Positions 26,049 to 34,286 of a stretch of 64,000 nt of DNA are shown here, piece after piece. The stretch comes from Roseofilum capinflatum BLCC-M114 (GTDB taxonomy: Bacteria; Cyanobacteriota; Cyanobacteriia; Cyanobacteriales; Desertifilaceae), in NCBI RefSeq assembly GCF_030068505.1, contig NZ_JAQOSO010000112.1, forward strand, positions 44,883 through 108,882, written 5' to 3'. Under the pieces are notes generated by a model, which was not told where the DNA came from, made no database searches, and saw nothing but the letters and a program-made list of their open reading frames with translations. The position numbers were made by a program, and so were the translations under genes. Each line of letters starts with the position of its first letter. Within the stretch, counting starts at the first letter, position 1.

Positions 26049-27353
26049 TTAGTCAATCTGATTTTTAATCGGTAGGCTGATGGTAAAGGTGGTTCCTTGT
26101 TGGGGAGTGGAGTGGCATTCGAGGAGTCCATCATGGCGTTGAATAATTTGATGCACGATCGCTAATCCTATGCCCGTGCCTTTTCCGGCGGGTTTGGTGG
26201 TGAATTGATAGTCAAAAATCTGACTTTGAATATCTTCGGGAATGCCTAAGCCGTTATCGGTAATGCGAATTTGGATTTGGGAGCGATCGCTGATAAATTC
26301 AGTGGCAATGGTAATCTGACATGCTTGTGCTGAGGAATCCCCCTGCTTTTCACAGCGCTCATCTAAAGCATCAATACTGTTGGCTAACAGATTCATGAAC
26401 ACTTGATTGAGTTGTTCTGGATAACAGAGAATCTGAGGTAATTCTTGATACTCTTTTATGATTTCAATTTCCGATCGATTGGCATTACTTTTGAGGCGAT
26501 GTTTGAGGATGAGTAGGGTGCTTTCGAGTCCATCATGGATATCAGATTCTACAGGTTTATCGCTATTTTTACGGGAGAATTTACGCAAAGATACGCTTAA
26601 TTGTTGGATGCGATCGCTACCAACTTTAATGGAATCGAGAAGATTAGGCAAATCTTCTAACAAATACTCTAAATCAATATGTTCTGAGTGTTCAACAATT
26701 GCTTCTGTGGGTTGGGGATATTCCTGCTGATAGATCTGCAAATGCTCCATTAAACTCTCGACTCCTTCTTGGGCAAATTGCAGATTATTGGTAATAAATC
26801 CCAAAGGATTATTAATTTCATGGGCAATTCCGGCAACTAATTGTCCCAAGGTCGCCATTTTTTCACTTTGTACCAACTGAATTTGAGTATCTTGTAAGCT
26901 TTCAAAAGCGCCCAATAAAGCAGCCGTTCGAGCTGCTACTTTTTGTTCTAGCTTAAAAGTTAATTCCCGAATCGTTAATTGATTTCTCACTCGTGCTAAG
27001 ACTTCTTCACACTGAAACGGCTTACTAATATAATCTACGCCCCCAACTTGAAAGGCTTTCACTTTATCGAGGACATCATCTAGGGCACTAATAAAAATAA
27101 CTGGAATTTCCGCCGTCTCTGGATTCAGCTTTAAACGTTCACACACTGTATAGCCATCTAAATCCGGCATTTTAATATCCAGAATGACTAAATCCGGAGG
27201 ATCAGCCTGACAAGAATTTAAGGCCATTTCCCCATTGAGCGCTTTACGGACTTTATACCCTTGGTCGGCTAACATCATGGAAAGTAAGCGAATGTTATCC
27301 GGGGTATCATCGACAATTAAAAGGTTTTTTGAATCTAGAGTAGGATTTGCCAT
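26049..27353 (-). CDS. Response regulator-histidine kinase hybrid (REC-HK)
   Basis: 434 residues: an N-terminal receiver (about 8-125) with the DD pair at LLIVDDTPDN, phosphoacceptor Asp59 in LVILDIKMPD and the Lys in ISKPF; a short coiled coil; a kinase core with GIAHEINNPLGFI (His178); and HATPase with NLLANSIDALDE, DNGLGIP and GKGTGIGLAI. There is no PAS or GAF, so it probably acts downstream of another kinase through its receiver. It is the last gene of a three-gene unit on this strand, 48 bases after the REC-GGDEF gene. Confidence 0.93.
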   Translation of the reverse strand: MANPTLDSKNLLIVDDTPDNIRLLSMMLADQGYKVRKALNGEMALNSCQADPPDLVILDIKMPDLDGYTVCERLKLNPETAEIPVIFISALDDVLDKVKAFQVGGVDYISKPFQCEEVLARVRNQLTIRELTFKLEQKVAARTAALLGAFESLQDTQIQLVQSEKMATLGQLVAGIAHEINNPLGFITNNLQFAQEGVESLMEHLQIYQQEYPQPTEAIVEHSEHIDLEYLLEDLPNLLDSIKVGSDRIQQLSVSLRKFSRKNSDKPVESDIHDGLESTLLILKHRLKSNANRSEIEIIKEYQELPQILCYPEQLNQVFMNLLANSIDALDERCEKQGDSSAQACQITIATEFISDRSQIQIRITDNGLGIPEDIQSQIFDYQFTTKPAGKGTGIGLAIVHQIIQRHDGLLECHSTPQQGTTFTISLPIKNQID

Positions 27354-27401
27354 AAGAATGAGTATAGCAGTATAAACTTGGGGATTTTCGGCAATTAATG
27401 C

Positions 27402-28400
27402 TTATCGATAGACAGAATTTCTGCCTTGTTGTTTGGCATGATAGAGAGCTTGATCGGCACTGGCAATTAAGTCTTCAGGAGATAAATCGGAATCCGGAAA
27501 CCGACAAGCCACGCCCAAGCTAACGGTAACATAGGAACTCACGTTAGATTGACTATGGGGGATTTTGAGGTTTTCGACTTCTAGGCGAATGAGTTCAGCG
27601 ACTTGTAGGGCGTAGTCGGAGGATGCATTGGGTAAGATAACGGCAAATTCTTCCCCCCCATACCGAGCCACTAAAGCGCCAGAGTGGGTGACGACTCGTT
27701 GCATGGCTTGAGCAACTTTTTGTAGACATTGATCTCCCTTCACATGGCCATAGGTATCGTTATAAAGTTTGAAATAATCGACATCAGCTAAAATCAAAGA
27801 TAGGGCTTGGGAATATCTGCTGCTATAGGCAGGTAAGGAAAATAAGCGTTTCCATTCCTGTTGGAGATAATCATTAAAATGGCGACGGTTGCTGAGTTGG
27901 GTGAGTTCGTCTAGGGTGACTAACCGTTCTAAGTTTTGTTGGGTTTGTTGCTGTTGGTTGACCTCTTGTTTGAGTTTTTGCAGTTCTTCTTTGAGTTTTT
28001 TCTGTTGACAACAGAGGCTAAGTTGATGTTCTACTCTGGCTAGAACTTCTTCGACTTGGAAGGGTTTGGTGATGTAGTCGAGTCCACCGGATTTGAAGGC
28101 CTGTAATTTGTGGTTGGCTTCATCTAAGGCACTCAAGAAGATAATGGGAATTTCGGCGGTTGTGGGAGAAGCTTTGAGGCGATCGCAGACTTGATAACCA
28201 TTCATGCCGGGCATATTGATATCGAGTAGGATTAAATCTGGGAGTTGGGCGGTGCAGGAGGCGATCGCCATTTCGCCGTTGATTGCTTTTCGTACTTTAT
28301 ACCCCTGCTGGGTGAGCATTTGGGAGAGCAGACGCAGGTTATCAGGCAGATCGTCCACAATTAAGATATCGCCTCCCATGGGTTCCAATGTTGTGGTCAT
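27402..28400 (-). CDS. REC-GGDEF diguanylate cyclase
   Basis: 332 residues: a receiver (about 10-130, ILIVDDLPDN, Asp60 in LILLDINMPG, ITKPF), a coiled coil (135-165), then GGDEF with DELTQLSNRRHF, DVDYFKLYND and intact RYGGEEF (about residue 250). An active cyclase making c-di-GMP is likely. The inhibitory RxxD site normally five residues before the signature is not present (the region reads HSGALVARYGGEEF). The start overlaps the upstream kinase stop by four bases (ATGA), indicating translational coupling. The receiver closely resembles that of the gene downstream. Confidence 0.94.
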   Translation of the reverse strand: MTTTLEPMGGDILIVDDLPDNLRLLSQMLTQQGYKVRKAINGEMAIASCTAQLPDLILLDINMPGMNGYQVCDRLKASPTTAEIPIIFLSALDEANHKLQAFKSGGLDYITKPFQVEEVLARVEHQLSLCCQQKKLKEELQKLKQEVNQQQQTQQNLERLVTLDELTQLSNRRHFNDYLQQEWKRLFSLPAYSSRYSQALSLILADVDYFKLYNDTYGHVKGDQCLQKVAQAMQRVVTHSGALVARYGGEEFAVILPNASSDYALQVAELIRLEVENLKIPHSQSNVSSYVTVSLGVACRFPDSDLSPEDLIASADQALYHAKQQGRNSVYR

Positions 28401-30862
28401 GGTCTTACCTTTTCAATTAACGACACCACACAGTCAAAGCGAAAATTATGGGCCCATTCTGACAATTGCTGGGAAAGGGGACTTAAGGATTCGGGAATTT
28501 CGTCAATGAGTAAGACCATTTCATCGTCAAATCCTTTAATGGCGGTTTGATAGAGGTCCTCGATCCACTCCTGTCCCATTTGTCCCAGATAGTCTTCTAA
28601 GGGAAGGGTTGGGCCTGGATCGACTGGAGCGGATGAAGTTTCGTTCTCTTGATAAAGATACTCAATTCCTAGATGATGGGCAATTTTTTCTAGGAGGACG
28701 TTTTCTCGGAAGGGTTTACGCAAAAATTCATCACAGCCGGCACTGAGGACTAAATTGCGTTCTTCTTCAAAGGCGCTGGCGGTGAGGGCAAAAATGATGG
28801 TGCTGCGACCTTTGGTGGTACTTTTTATTTGTCGGGTGGCTTCGTAACCATCCATGACGGGCATTTGCATGTCCATGACAATCAAATGGGGATACCATCG
28901 TTTCCAGATGGCGATCGCCTCTTGGCCATTAGAAGCAACCTCAACGTCAAAGCCCAAATTGCCTAACAGTTGCATCAGTAACATCCGACTTTCTTGGCGA
29001 TCGTCTACGGCTAAAATCCGCTTTCGCTCTTGTCCGGGGGCTAATCCTTTGATCTTGCGAGTGGGAACCGAGGACTCAATTTCACTGGGGTCTACCTGTT
29101 TTGCCTCGATGGAAAAGGTAAAGGTCGATCCGCGATCGACCTCGGATGTTACGGTTAAATCTCCCCCCATTAACTGTACAAACTGGCGACTAATGGGTAA
29201 ACCTAATCCTGTCCCCTGTTGAGATTTGCGCCCGGTTTCAGTTTGGGTAAAGGGTTCAAACAAATGCTCCAATTCTTCGGGAGAAATTCCCGGCCCGGTA
29301 TCCTCGACCTGAAACTCAATGATCTGATTGAGTTTATTGGCTTCTGATTTGGCACTGACTCGCAACGCCACCCCCCCATCATGAGTAAATTTAATCGCAT
29401 TTCCCAACAAATTAATTAAGACTTGGCGCAGTTTTCCTTCATCTCCACTAATAAATTGGGGAACATTGGGATCGTATTCACAGAGCAGGTGTAATCCTCT
29501 GGAGGTGGCTTTAAGTTGAAGCATGTCTTCAATACTTTTCAGCAGGCGATAGAGATCGAAGTTACTGGGATTTAGAGTGACTCGACCTGCTTCTATTTTA
29601 GACATCTCCAAAATATCATTAATCAACTCTAGAAGATGTTCGCCCGATCGCCCAATAATCTCTAAATTTTCTTGGTGTTCCCGTTTCAGCGAAGCATCTC
29701 GACTCATAATTTGGGTAAAGCCGAGGATCGCATTTAAGGGGGTGCGTAGCTCGTGGCTCATATTGGCCAAAAATTCACTTTTGGCTTTATTGGCATGTTC
29801 TGCTGCTTCTTTTGCTTGAGCTAGAGCCTCTTCTGCTTGTTTGCGTTGGGTAATATCATTGGTGACCGAGAGTAAACAGTCTTCTCCCCTCAGTTTTATG
29901 ATCTCGGCGGAGAGTAAGGTAATCCGACGCTCTCCGGATTTGGTACAAAATTCAAATTCATAATCCCGGATAAAGCCTTGATTAACCAGGGTTTCAAAGA
30001 GGTTGACCCTTTGTTCCATTTTTGTCCAGAGTTGCAATTCTACGGCCGTGCGCCCAATCACTTCCTCGTTGGTGTATCCGGTGGTTCTCAGGAAAGCATC
30101 ATTGACTTCTAGATGTCGCCCATCTTTCATGGCGGTGATGGTGATGGGGTGGGGGGTACACTGAAAGACGATGGAAAATTTATCTTCGGATGCTCGCTTA
30201 TCTGTTTCGGCTAGGGTGCGATCGCTAATTTCTTGCTCGAGTTGCTTGGTTTTAGTTTCTAGCTCTTGGGTTCTGGATTGTACCTGTGCTTCTAGAGTTT
30301 GATTTAAGTGCTTCAGTTGGGTAGATAGGGCCGTGAGTTCCTGGCGGTTTTCTTCTAAGTTTTGAAGTTCCTGATAGGAGCGTAAGGCTTTGACTAAACT
30401 CATACCCAAGGTTTGTGGGTTTAAGTTAGTTTTTTGTTGATAATCATTAACGTCATAATTGAGCAATATGGAAAATTCTAGGGCTTGATCTGGCTCTGGG
30501 GCGCATACAATAATCCGATGGGATGAGTTTTTGAGATCCTCCCGAATAAACTGAACCAGCTCTAAACCTCCCCTGGGTTTTTCTAGATCGAGATCCACAA
30601 ACACAAGGCTTAAATCTGGGTTTTCTTCCAGGTAACTTCGCGCTTGTTCCTCATTATCTATCCATTTCACCTGCAAGGGTTTTCCTTGAAATACAAAGTC
30701 ATGAAATTGCTCGCTAAAAATCTGATAGATTCCTGGATCTCGATCGATGACTAAAATTGACCAACATGCTGCTGAGGAATCGTTGGATGCACCCCGGTTA
30801 TGGTTTGTCGATGGCAAGAGTTCACCGGTTTTTTCCGATGCTCCTCTTTGTTTTTTCTTCAT
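28397..30862 (-). CDS. Hybrid histidine kinase (REC-PAS-HK-REC)
   Basis: 821 residues: an N-terminal receiver-like domain (about 33-165, SILVIDRDPG and LVFVDLDLEKPRGG); a coiled coil (175-225); PAS (230-345); HisKA with FLANMSHELRTPLNAILGF (about 370-385); HATPase with NLLGNAIKFTHDGG and GTGLGLPISRQ; a second receiver (about 620-740, ILAVDDRQES, VMDMQMPVMDG, LRKPF); and a C-terminal helical tail of about 80 residues. The HisKA is the classical type, unlike the GVAHEINNP cores elsewhere here. First gene of the three-gene unit; phosphate could pass to the receivers of the two genes after it. Confidence 0.93.
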   Translation of the reverse strand: MKKKQRGASEKTGELLPSTNHNRGASNDSSAACWSILVIDRDPGIYQIFSEQFHDFVFQGKPLQVKWIDNEEQARSYLEENPDLSLVFVDLDLEKPRGGLELVQFIREDLKNSSHRIIVCAPEPDQALEFSILLNYDVNDYQQKTNLNPQTLGMSLVKALRSYQELQNLEENRQELTALSTQLKHLNQTLEAQVQSRTQELETKTKQLEQEISDRTLAETDKRASEDKFSIVFQCTPHPITITAMKDGRHLEVNDAFLRTTGYTNEEVIGRTAVELQLWTKMEQRVNLFETLVNQGFIRDYEFEFCTKSGERRITLLSAEIIKLRGEDCLLSVTNDITQRKQAEEALAQAKEAAEHANKAKSEFLANMSHELRTPLNAILGFTQIMSRDASLKREHQENLEIIGRSGEHLLELINDILEMSKIEAGRVTLNPSNFDLYRLLKSIEDMLQLKATSRGLHLLCEYDPNVPQFISGDEGKLRQVLINLLGNAIKFTHDGGVALRVSAKSEANKLNQIIEFQVEDTGPGISPEELEHLFEPFTQTETGRKSQQGTGLGLPISRQFVQLMGGDLTVTSEVDRGSTFTFSIEAKQVDPSEIESSVPTRKIKGLAPGQERKRILAVDDRQESRMLLMQLLGNLGFDVEVASNGQEAIAIWKRWYPHLIVMDMQMPVMDGYEATRQIKSTTKGRSTIIFALTASAFEEERNLVLSAGCDEFLRKPFRENVLLEKIAHHLGIEYLYQENETSSAPVDPGPTLPLEDYLGQMGQEWIEDLYQTAIKGFDDEMVLLIDEIPESLSPLSQQLSEWAHNFRFDCVVSLIEKVRP

Positions 30863-31100
30863 AGTTCACACCAAAACCGTAAGTCTATCGATGTACAATT
30901 AAGAGTTTATAGCTGGTTTTAGGGGCGATTTTTACTAGATCGTAGGAAACCCCATAGATAAACGGCTCCGATCCGCTATCCTTTAATAATCTACTTATTA
31001 TATCAATTTCTGTCTAATCTCAAATTGGCTTAAAAACTTGTTATATTCAATTATAAAGGTTGCTTTTAAGACTTTTTTTTAAAAAAATCAGTATTTATGC

Positions 31101-32363
31101 TTAAACAGAGTTCAGGGCTAGACGGGCGCTCCCATAGGCGGCTAAAGGGCTGATGGGAGTGAGAAAGGGAACAGATAAGTAGGTTTGCCGGAGCTGTGAC
31201 CAGGTATTACTTTTTGCACCACCTCCTGCCGTATATAAGCGTTTGAGGGGAGTGGCTCCGAGTTCGGTGAGGCGTTGATATCCGAGGGCTTCGAGACGGG
31301 CGATACCTTGCAGGAGTCCATGGAGAAATTCGACGGGATCTTCGGGACGGGGATGGAGACGGGGGGGGAGGTTGGGGTCGTTGATGGGGAAGCGATCGCC
31401 TTTTCCGAGTAAGGGATAGTAGTCTAGAGGACTTTCTTGGTTGGGGTTAATTTGACTCGATAGGGTCTCTAATTCTACATCAGTAAAAAAATGTCGCAGG
31501 ACTGCACCCCCGGTATTGGAGGCTCCCCCGACTAACCAGCGATCGCCAAACCGATGGCTATAAATCCCATACTGGCTATTATTCACAGGGGTTTCACTGA
31601 GCAGTTTTAACGCTAAAGTGGAGCCGAGGGAGGTCACCCCATCACCGGGAACCGATGCACCACTGGCGATAAAGGCGGCAATACTGTCCGTGGTTCCGGC
31701 ACAAATGAGACAATCGGCCGGAAAGCCCCATGTTTGGGCAATTTGGGGGAGAATGGGGGCGATCGCCTCTCCCGGTGTATAAACTTTCGGTAAAGTTAGG
31801 CGATCGGGAAGGGGAGGAAACCAATCCGGATAGCAAAGATTCTGGACATCATAGCCCAGTTTGAGCGCATTGTGATAATCACTGATTCCGAGTTGCCCAT
31901 GGAGTAAAGAAGCTAACCAGTCTGCTTGATGGAGAAAATAGATCCGGCCCTCTAAGGATAGGTTTTCGAGTCCCCAAAGGAGTTTCGCCAAGCTCGATGT
32001 GGCGCTTAAAACGAGATGATCCGCAGGGGCAAACCCTTGTATTTGGGGAATCATGGCTTTTCCCCGGTCGTCATTGTACATCAGTGGGGGGGCGATCGCC
32101 TCTCCCTCGCGATCGCAAAACAAGACGGTTGCAGACGTGCCATTAATCAAAATTCGGGTAATCTGTTGCCGACAGTCTAACGGCAGTTGCTCGAATAGGG
32201 AAAATAGGCTAGTTTTCCAGACTTCGGGATGTTGGCGATTATAAGTGCAGGTTGCTTGTGCAATGATATCCCGATCTGGGTTAATGGCGATCGCTTCAGG
32301 GATGCGAAGTATTATCGCCCTTGCTCCCGATGTACCAAAATCCATTCCTAACACTAATCCCAT
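31101..32363 (-). CDS. FGGY-family sugar kinase (probable D-ribulose kinase)
   Basis: About 420 residues with the actin-like sugar kinase fold: GMDFGTSGARAIIL (phosphate loop), INGTSATVLFCD, YNDDRGKAM, then CAGTTDSIAAFIASG, GVTSLGSTLALKLL and the C-terminal AGGGAKSNTWSQLRQ. It is shorter than standard xylulokinase (about 500 residues). This matches the compact cyanobacterial/plant XK1-type kinases, which are reported to act on D-ribulose; assignment to D-ribulose is by that resemblance. ATGs at 32363 and 32372 are both possible, as is a TTG at 32396; I chose the one that places the GMDFGTSG motif nearest the N-terminus. Confidence 0.8.
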   Translation of the reverse strand: MGLVLGMDFGTSGARAIILRIPEAIAINPDRDIIAQATCTYNRQHPEVWKTSLFSLFEQLPLDCRQQITRILINGTSATVLFCDREGEAIAPPLMYNDDRGKAMIPQIQGFAPADHLVLSATSSLAKLLWGLENLSLEGRIYFLHQADWLASLLHGQLGISDYHNALKLGYDVQNLCYPDWFPPLPDRLTLPKVYTPGEAIAPILPQIAQTWGFPADCLICAGTTDSIAAFIASGASVPGDGVTSLGSTLALKLLSETPVNNSQYGIYSHRFGDRWLVGGASNTGGAVLRHFFTDVELETLSSQINPNQESPLDYYPLLGKGDRFPINDPNLPPRLHPRPEDPVEFLHGLLQGIARLEALGYQRLTELGATPLKRLYTAGGGAKSNTWSQLRQTYLSVPFLTPISPLAAYGSARLALNSV

Positions 32364-32707
32364 ATCCAGCATTTTCAATTGAGTTTGAGTTATCAACAGT
32401 TGCCCCTCATCCCCCTACCCCCTTCTCCCGCAGGCGCTGTCCTGAGCGAAGTCGAAGGGCGCTGTCCTGCTTGCCCTGCTTGCCCTGAGCGAAGTCGAAG
32501 GGAGCGTAGCCGAAGGGAGCGAAGTCGAAGGGAGAAGGGGGAAAGTCCCTCTCCCGTGGGAGAGGGATTTTCCGCAAAGCGGACATGAAAGGGAGAGGGC
32601 ACTTCAAATTTACCAACCCATTAGAAGTAATATATAATGAATTCTTAGATAAAGATAGCTAAAGTATTCTTACTCAAGAAATTGTTCCTTCTAGAACTAA
32701 AAACCTG
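32364..32707. other. Intergenic region with nested palindromic repeat block
   Basis: Between the divergent FGGY kinase and xisH genes. Positions 32400-32601 are the repeat block described separately. After it come about 100 AT-rich bases with TATAAT at 32633-32638, a possible -10 box for xisH, although no good -35 lies at the usual spacing. Confidence 0.5.
32400..32601. repeat. Nested repeat: CCCTCATCC...AGAAGGGGG core interrupted by CGAAGTCGAAGGGAGCG units
   Basis: The outer parts match the inner core of the MITE-like copies at 25 kb (TGCCCCTCATCCCCC on the left, GGGAGAGGGC on the right), without their long ends. The middle is built from tandem variants of GCCCTGAGCGAAGTCGAAGG and GGAGCGTAGCCGAAGG. 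Similar CTACGCTCAGGGCA units form the insert in copy B. Confidence 0.8.
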
Positions 32708-33124
32708 ATGGCAGCTAGAGATAAATATCATTCTGCGGTTAGAATTGCCCTAGAAAAGGAGCAGTGGAACATTACAGATGATCCCTTGCGACTCGAAGTT
32801 GCTGGAACAAAGTTTGAACTTGATTTAGGCGCAGAGCAATTATTAGCCGCAGAGCGAGGGGAAGAAAAAATAGCCGTTGAAATCAAGACATTTTTGAGCG
32901 ATTCCCCCCTAACCGATTACCATGCAGCATTAGGACAGTTTTTGAATTATCAGCTCGCCTTGGAAATTAACGATCCGACAAGAAGGTTATATTTAGCCAT
33001 ACCCACCAGAACCTATAAAGGATTTTTTCAGCGAGAATTCACACAAATTTCCCTAGAACGATATCAAATTAAACAAATCATTTACGATCCAGAAAAAGAG
33101 GTGATTGTACGATGGATATCCTAG
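32708..33124 (+). CDS. xisH: XisH family protein
   Basis: 138 residues matching XisH, first described as needed with XisI and XisF for excision of the fdxN element in Anabaena, but widespread in cyanobacteria without that element. Signatures: MAARDKYHSAVRIALEKEQW, LDLGAEQLLAAERGEEKIAVEIK and YHAALGQFLNYQLAL. The D..(E/A)EIK pattern (about 38-60) fits a PD-(D/E)XK-like nuclease fold. Its 3' end overlaps the xisI start by 13 bases, so the two are translated together. No site-specific recombinase lies nearby, so a role in excision is not supported here. Confidence 0.92.
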   Translation: MAARDKYHSAVRIALEKEQWNITDDPLRLEVAGTKFELDLGAEQLLAAERGEEKIAVEIKTFLSDSPLTDYHAALGQFLNYQLALEINDPTRRLYLAIPTRTYKGFFQREFTQISLERYQIKQIIYDPEKEVIVRWIS

Positions 33125-33447
33125 AACAATATCGCCAGATCATTCAGTCCATATTAACCGAATATGCTGCCATTCCCATCGCCAACGGGGAGATTGATTG
33201 CTACACTGTTTTTGATACTCAACAAGATCATTATCAAGTGGTCAATATTGGATGGGATGGCGATCGCCGCGTCTATGGTTGTGTCTTGCACCTCGATATT
33301 ATCAACGGCAAGATCTGGGTGCAGCATAACATGACTGAAATGAGAATTGCTCAAGAACTGGTGAATCGAGGAGTAGCCAAAGACAAAATTGTGTTAGGCT
33401 TCCAAGACCCTAACATGCGGCAATATACAGAGTATGCGCCCATTTAA
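33112..33447 (+). CDS. xisI: XisI family protein
   Basis: 111 residues; the XisI pattern is clear: MDILEQYRQIIQSILTEYA, YTVFDTQQDHYQVVNIGWDG, RRVYGCVLHLDIINGKIWVQ and a C-terminal KIVLGFQDPNMRQYTEYA. XisI is the constant partner of XisH. The tight 13-base overlap and the nuclease-like fold of XisH suggest a regulator or antitoxin-like companion; that is inference. Confidence 0.92.
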   Translation: MDILEQYRQIIQSILTEYAAIPIANGEIDCYTVFDTQQDHYQVVNIGWDGDRRVYGCVLHLDIINGKIWVQHNMTEMRIAQELVNRGVAKDKIVLGFQDPNMRQYTEYAPI

Positions 33448-33530
33448 GGCAATCGGATGGCCCATTACCCGCACATTGCACTATATACTTTTGAGTAGCA
33501 TAGAACCGGAGTAGAGATTAGCCGAACGCC

Positions 33531-34205
33531 ATGCCAGAACCCTTAAGACTTGATGAAGCCGTTGAATTTGCGGAGAACCCAGAACCCCGTTGTCCCTGTG
33601 TCCTCTTGCTTGATACCTCTGGTTCCATGCAGGGAGAAGCTCTTGATGCTTTACACCAGGGTTTAGAAACCTTTCGCACTGACTTGAATAAGGATACCTT
33701 AGCCGCTCGTCGGGTAGAAGTGGCTATTATCAGTTTTAACAATGAAATTAAGGTAGAACTTGACTTTGTAACCGCCGATCAATTTGAAACTCCCAAGCTT
33801 AGAGCATCAGGAATGACGTATATGGGGAGTGCCATTAATACAGGGTTGGATTTAATTGAGGCGCGAAAAGCTGAATATCGTGCCAATGGGATTGCCTATT
33901 ATCGCCCTTGGGTATTTTTAATCACTGATGGAGCGCCCCAAGGGGAACCGGAAGAGGTAGTGCAAAAAGCGGCTCAACGCATTCAACAAGCGGAAAATAA
34001 TAAACAAGTGGCGTTTTTTGCGGTGGGTGTGGAAAATGCGGATTTAGCCCAGTTAAGCGAGATTGTGGTGCGGACTCCGGTAAAATTGAAGGGACTCAAT
34101 TTTGTGGAAATGTTCTTGTGGTTATCCGCTTCGATGTCTGCCGTTTCCCATTCTAAGCTCGACGATCAGGTGGCGCTTCCTCCTCCGGGTTGGGGCACGG
34201 TTTAA
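33531..34205 (+). CDS. TerY-like von Willebrand factor A domain protein
   Basis: 224 residues, essentially one VWA domain. The MIDAS motif is complete: DTSGSMQG (about residues 28-35), T/S in GMTYMGSAINTGL, and ITDGAPQGEP. The N-terminal PEPRCPCVLLLD and the general pattern resemble TerY, a metal-binding scaffold found in tellurite-resistance and phosphorylation-linked systems. The protein is soluble. It starts 83 bases after xisI, and an unrecognised gene follows it on the same strand across a heptamer repeat. Confidence 0.9.
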   Translation: MPEPLRLDEAVEFAENPEPRCPCVLLLDTSGSMQGEALDALHQGLETFRTDLNKDTLAARRVEVAIISFNNEIKVELDFVTADQFETPKLRASGMTYMGSAINTGLDLIEARKAEYRANGIAYYRPWVFLITDGAPQGEPEEVVQKAAQRIQQAENNKQVAFFAVGVENADLAQLSEIVVRTPVKLKGLNFVEMFLWLSASMSAVSHSKLDDQVALPPPGWGTV

Positions 34206-34210
34206 ATAGA

Positions 34211-34245
34211 GTAATGGGTAATGAGTAATGAGTAATGATTAATGA
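34211..34245. repeat. STRR: GTAATGA heptamers
   Basis: Five consecutive seven-base units (GTAATGG, three GTAATGA, TTAATGA) between the VWA gene and the next gene. The same family appears after ilvB at about 37864-37898. Confidence 0.85.
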
Positions 34246-34286
34246 GTCAACCGTTTTAAGATTCAGGAGTAATTGAGGAAAAAACC

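Noticed and set aside
32379..32616. Three overlapping frames of about 69 residues with Arg/Ser-rich repeats
   Set aside because: Translations of the CGAAGTCGAAGG repeat block on both strands, not genes.
32708..33447. xisHI as evidence of an excisable fdxN-like element
   Set aside because: No xisF-type recombinase, nif gene or directly repeated attachment site is visible in the window.
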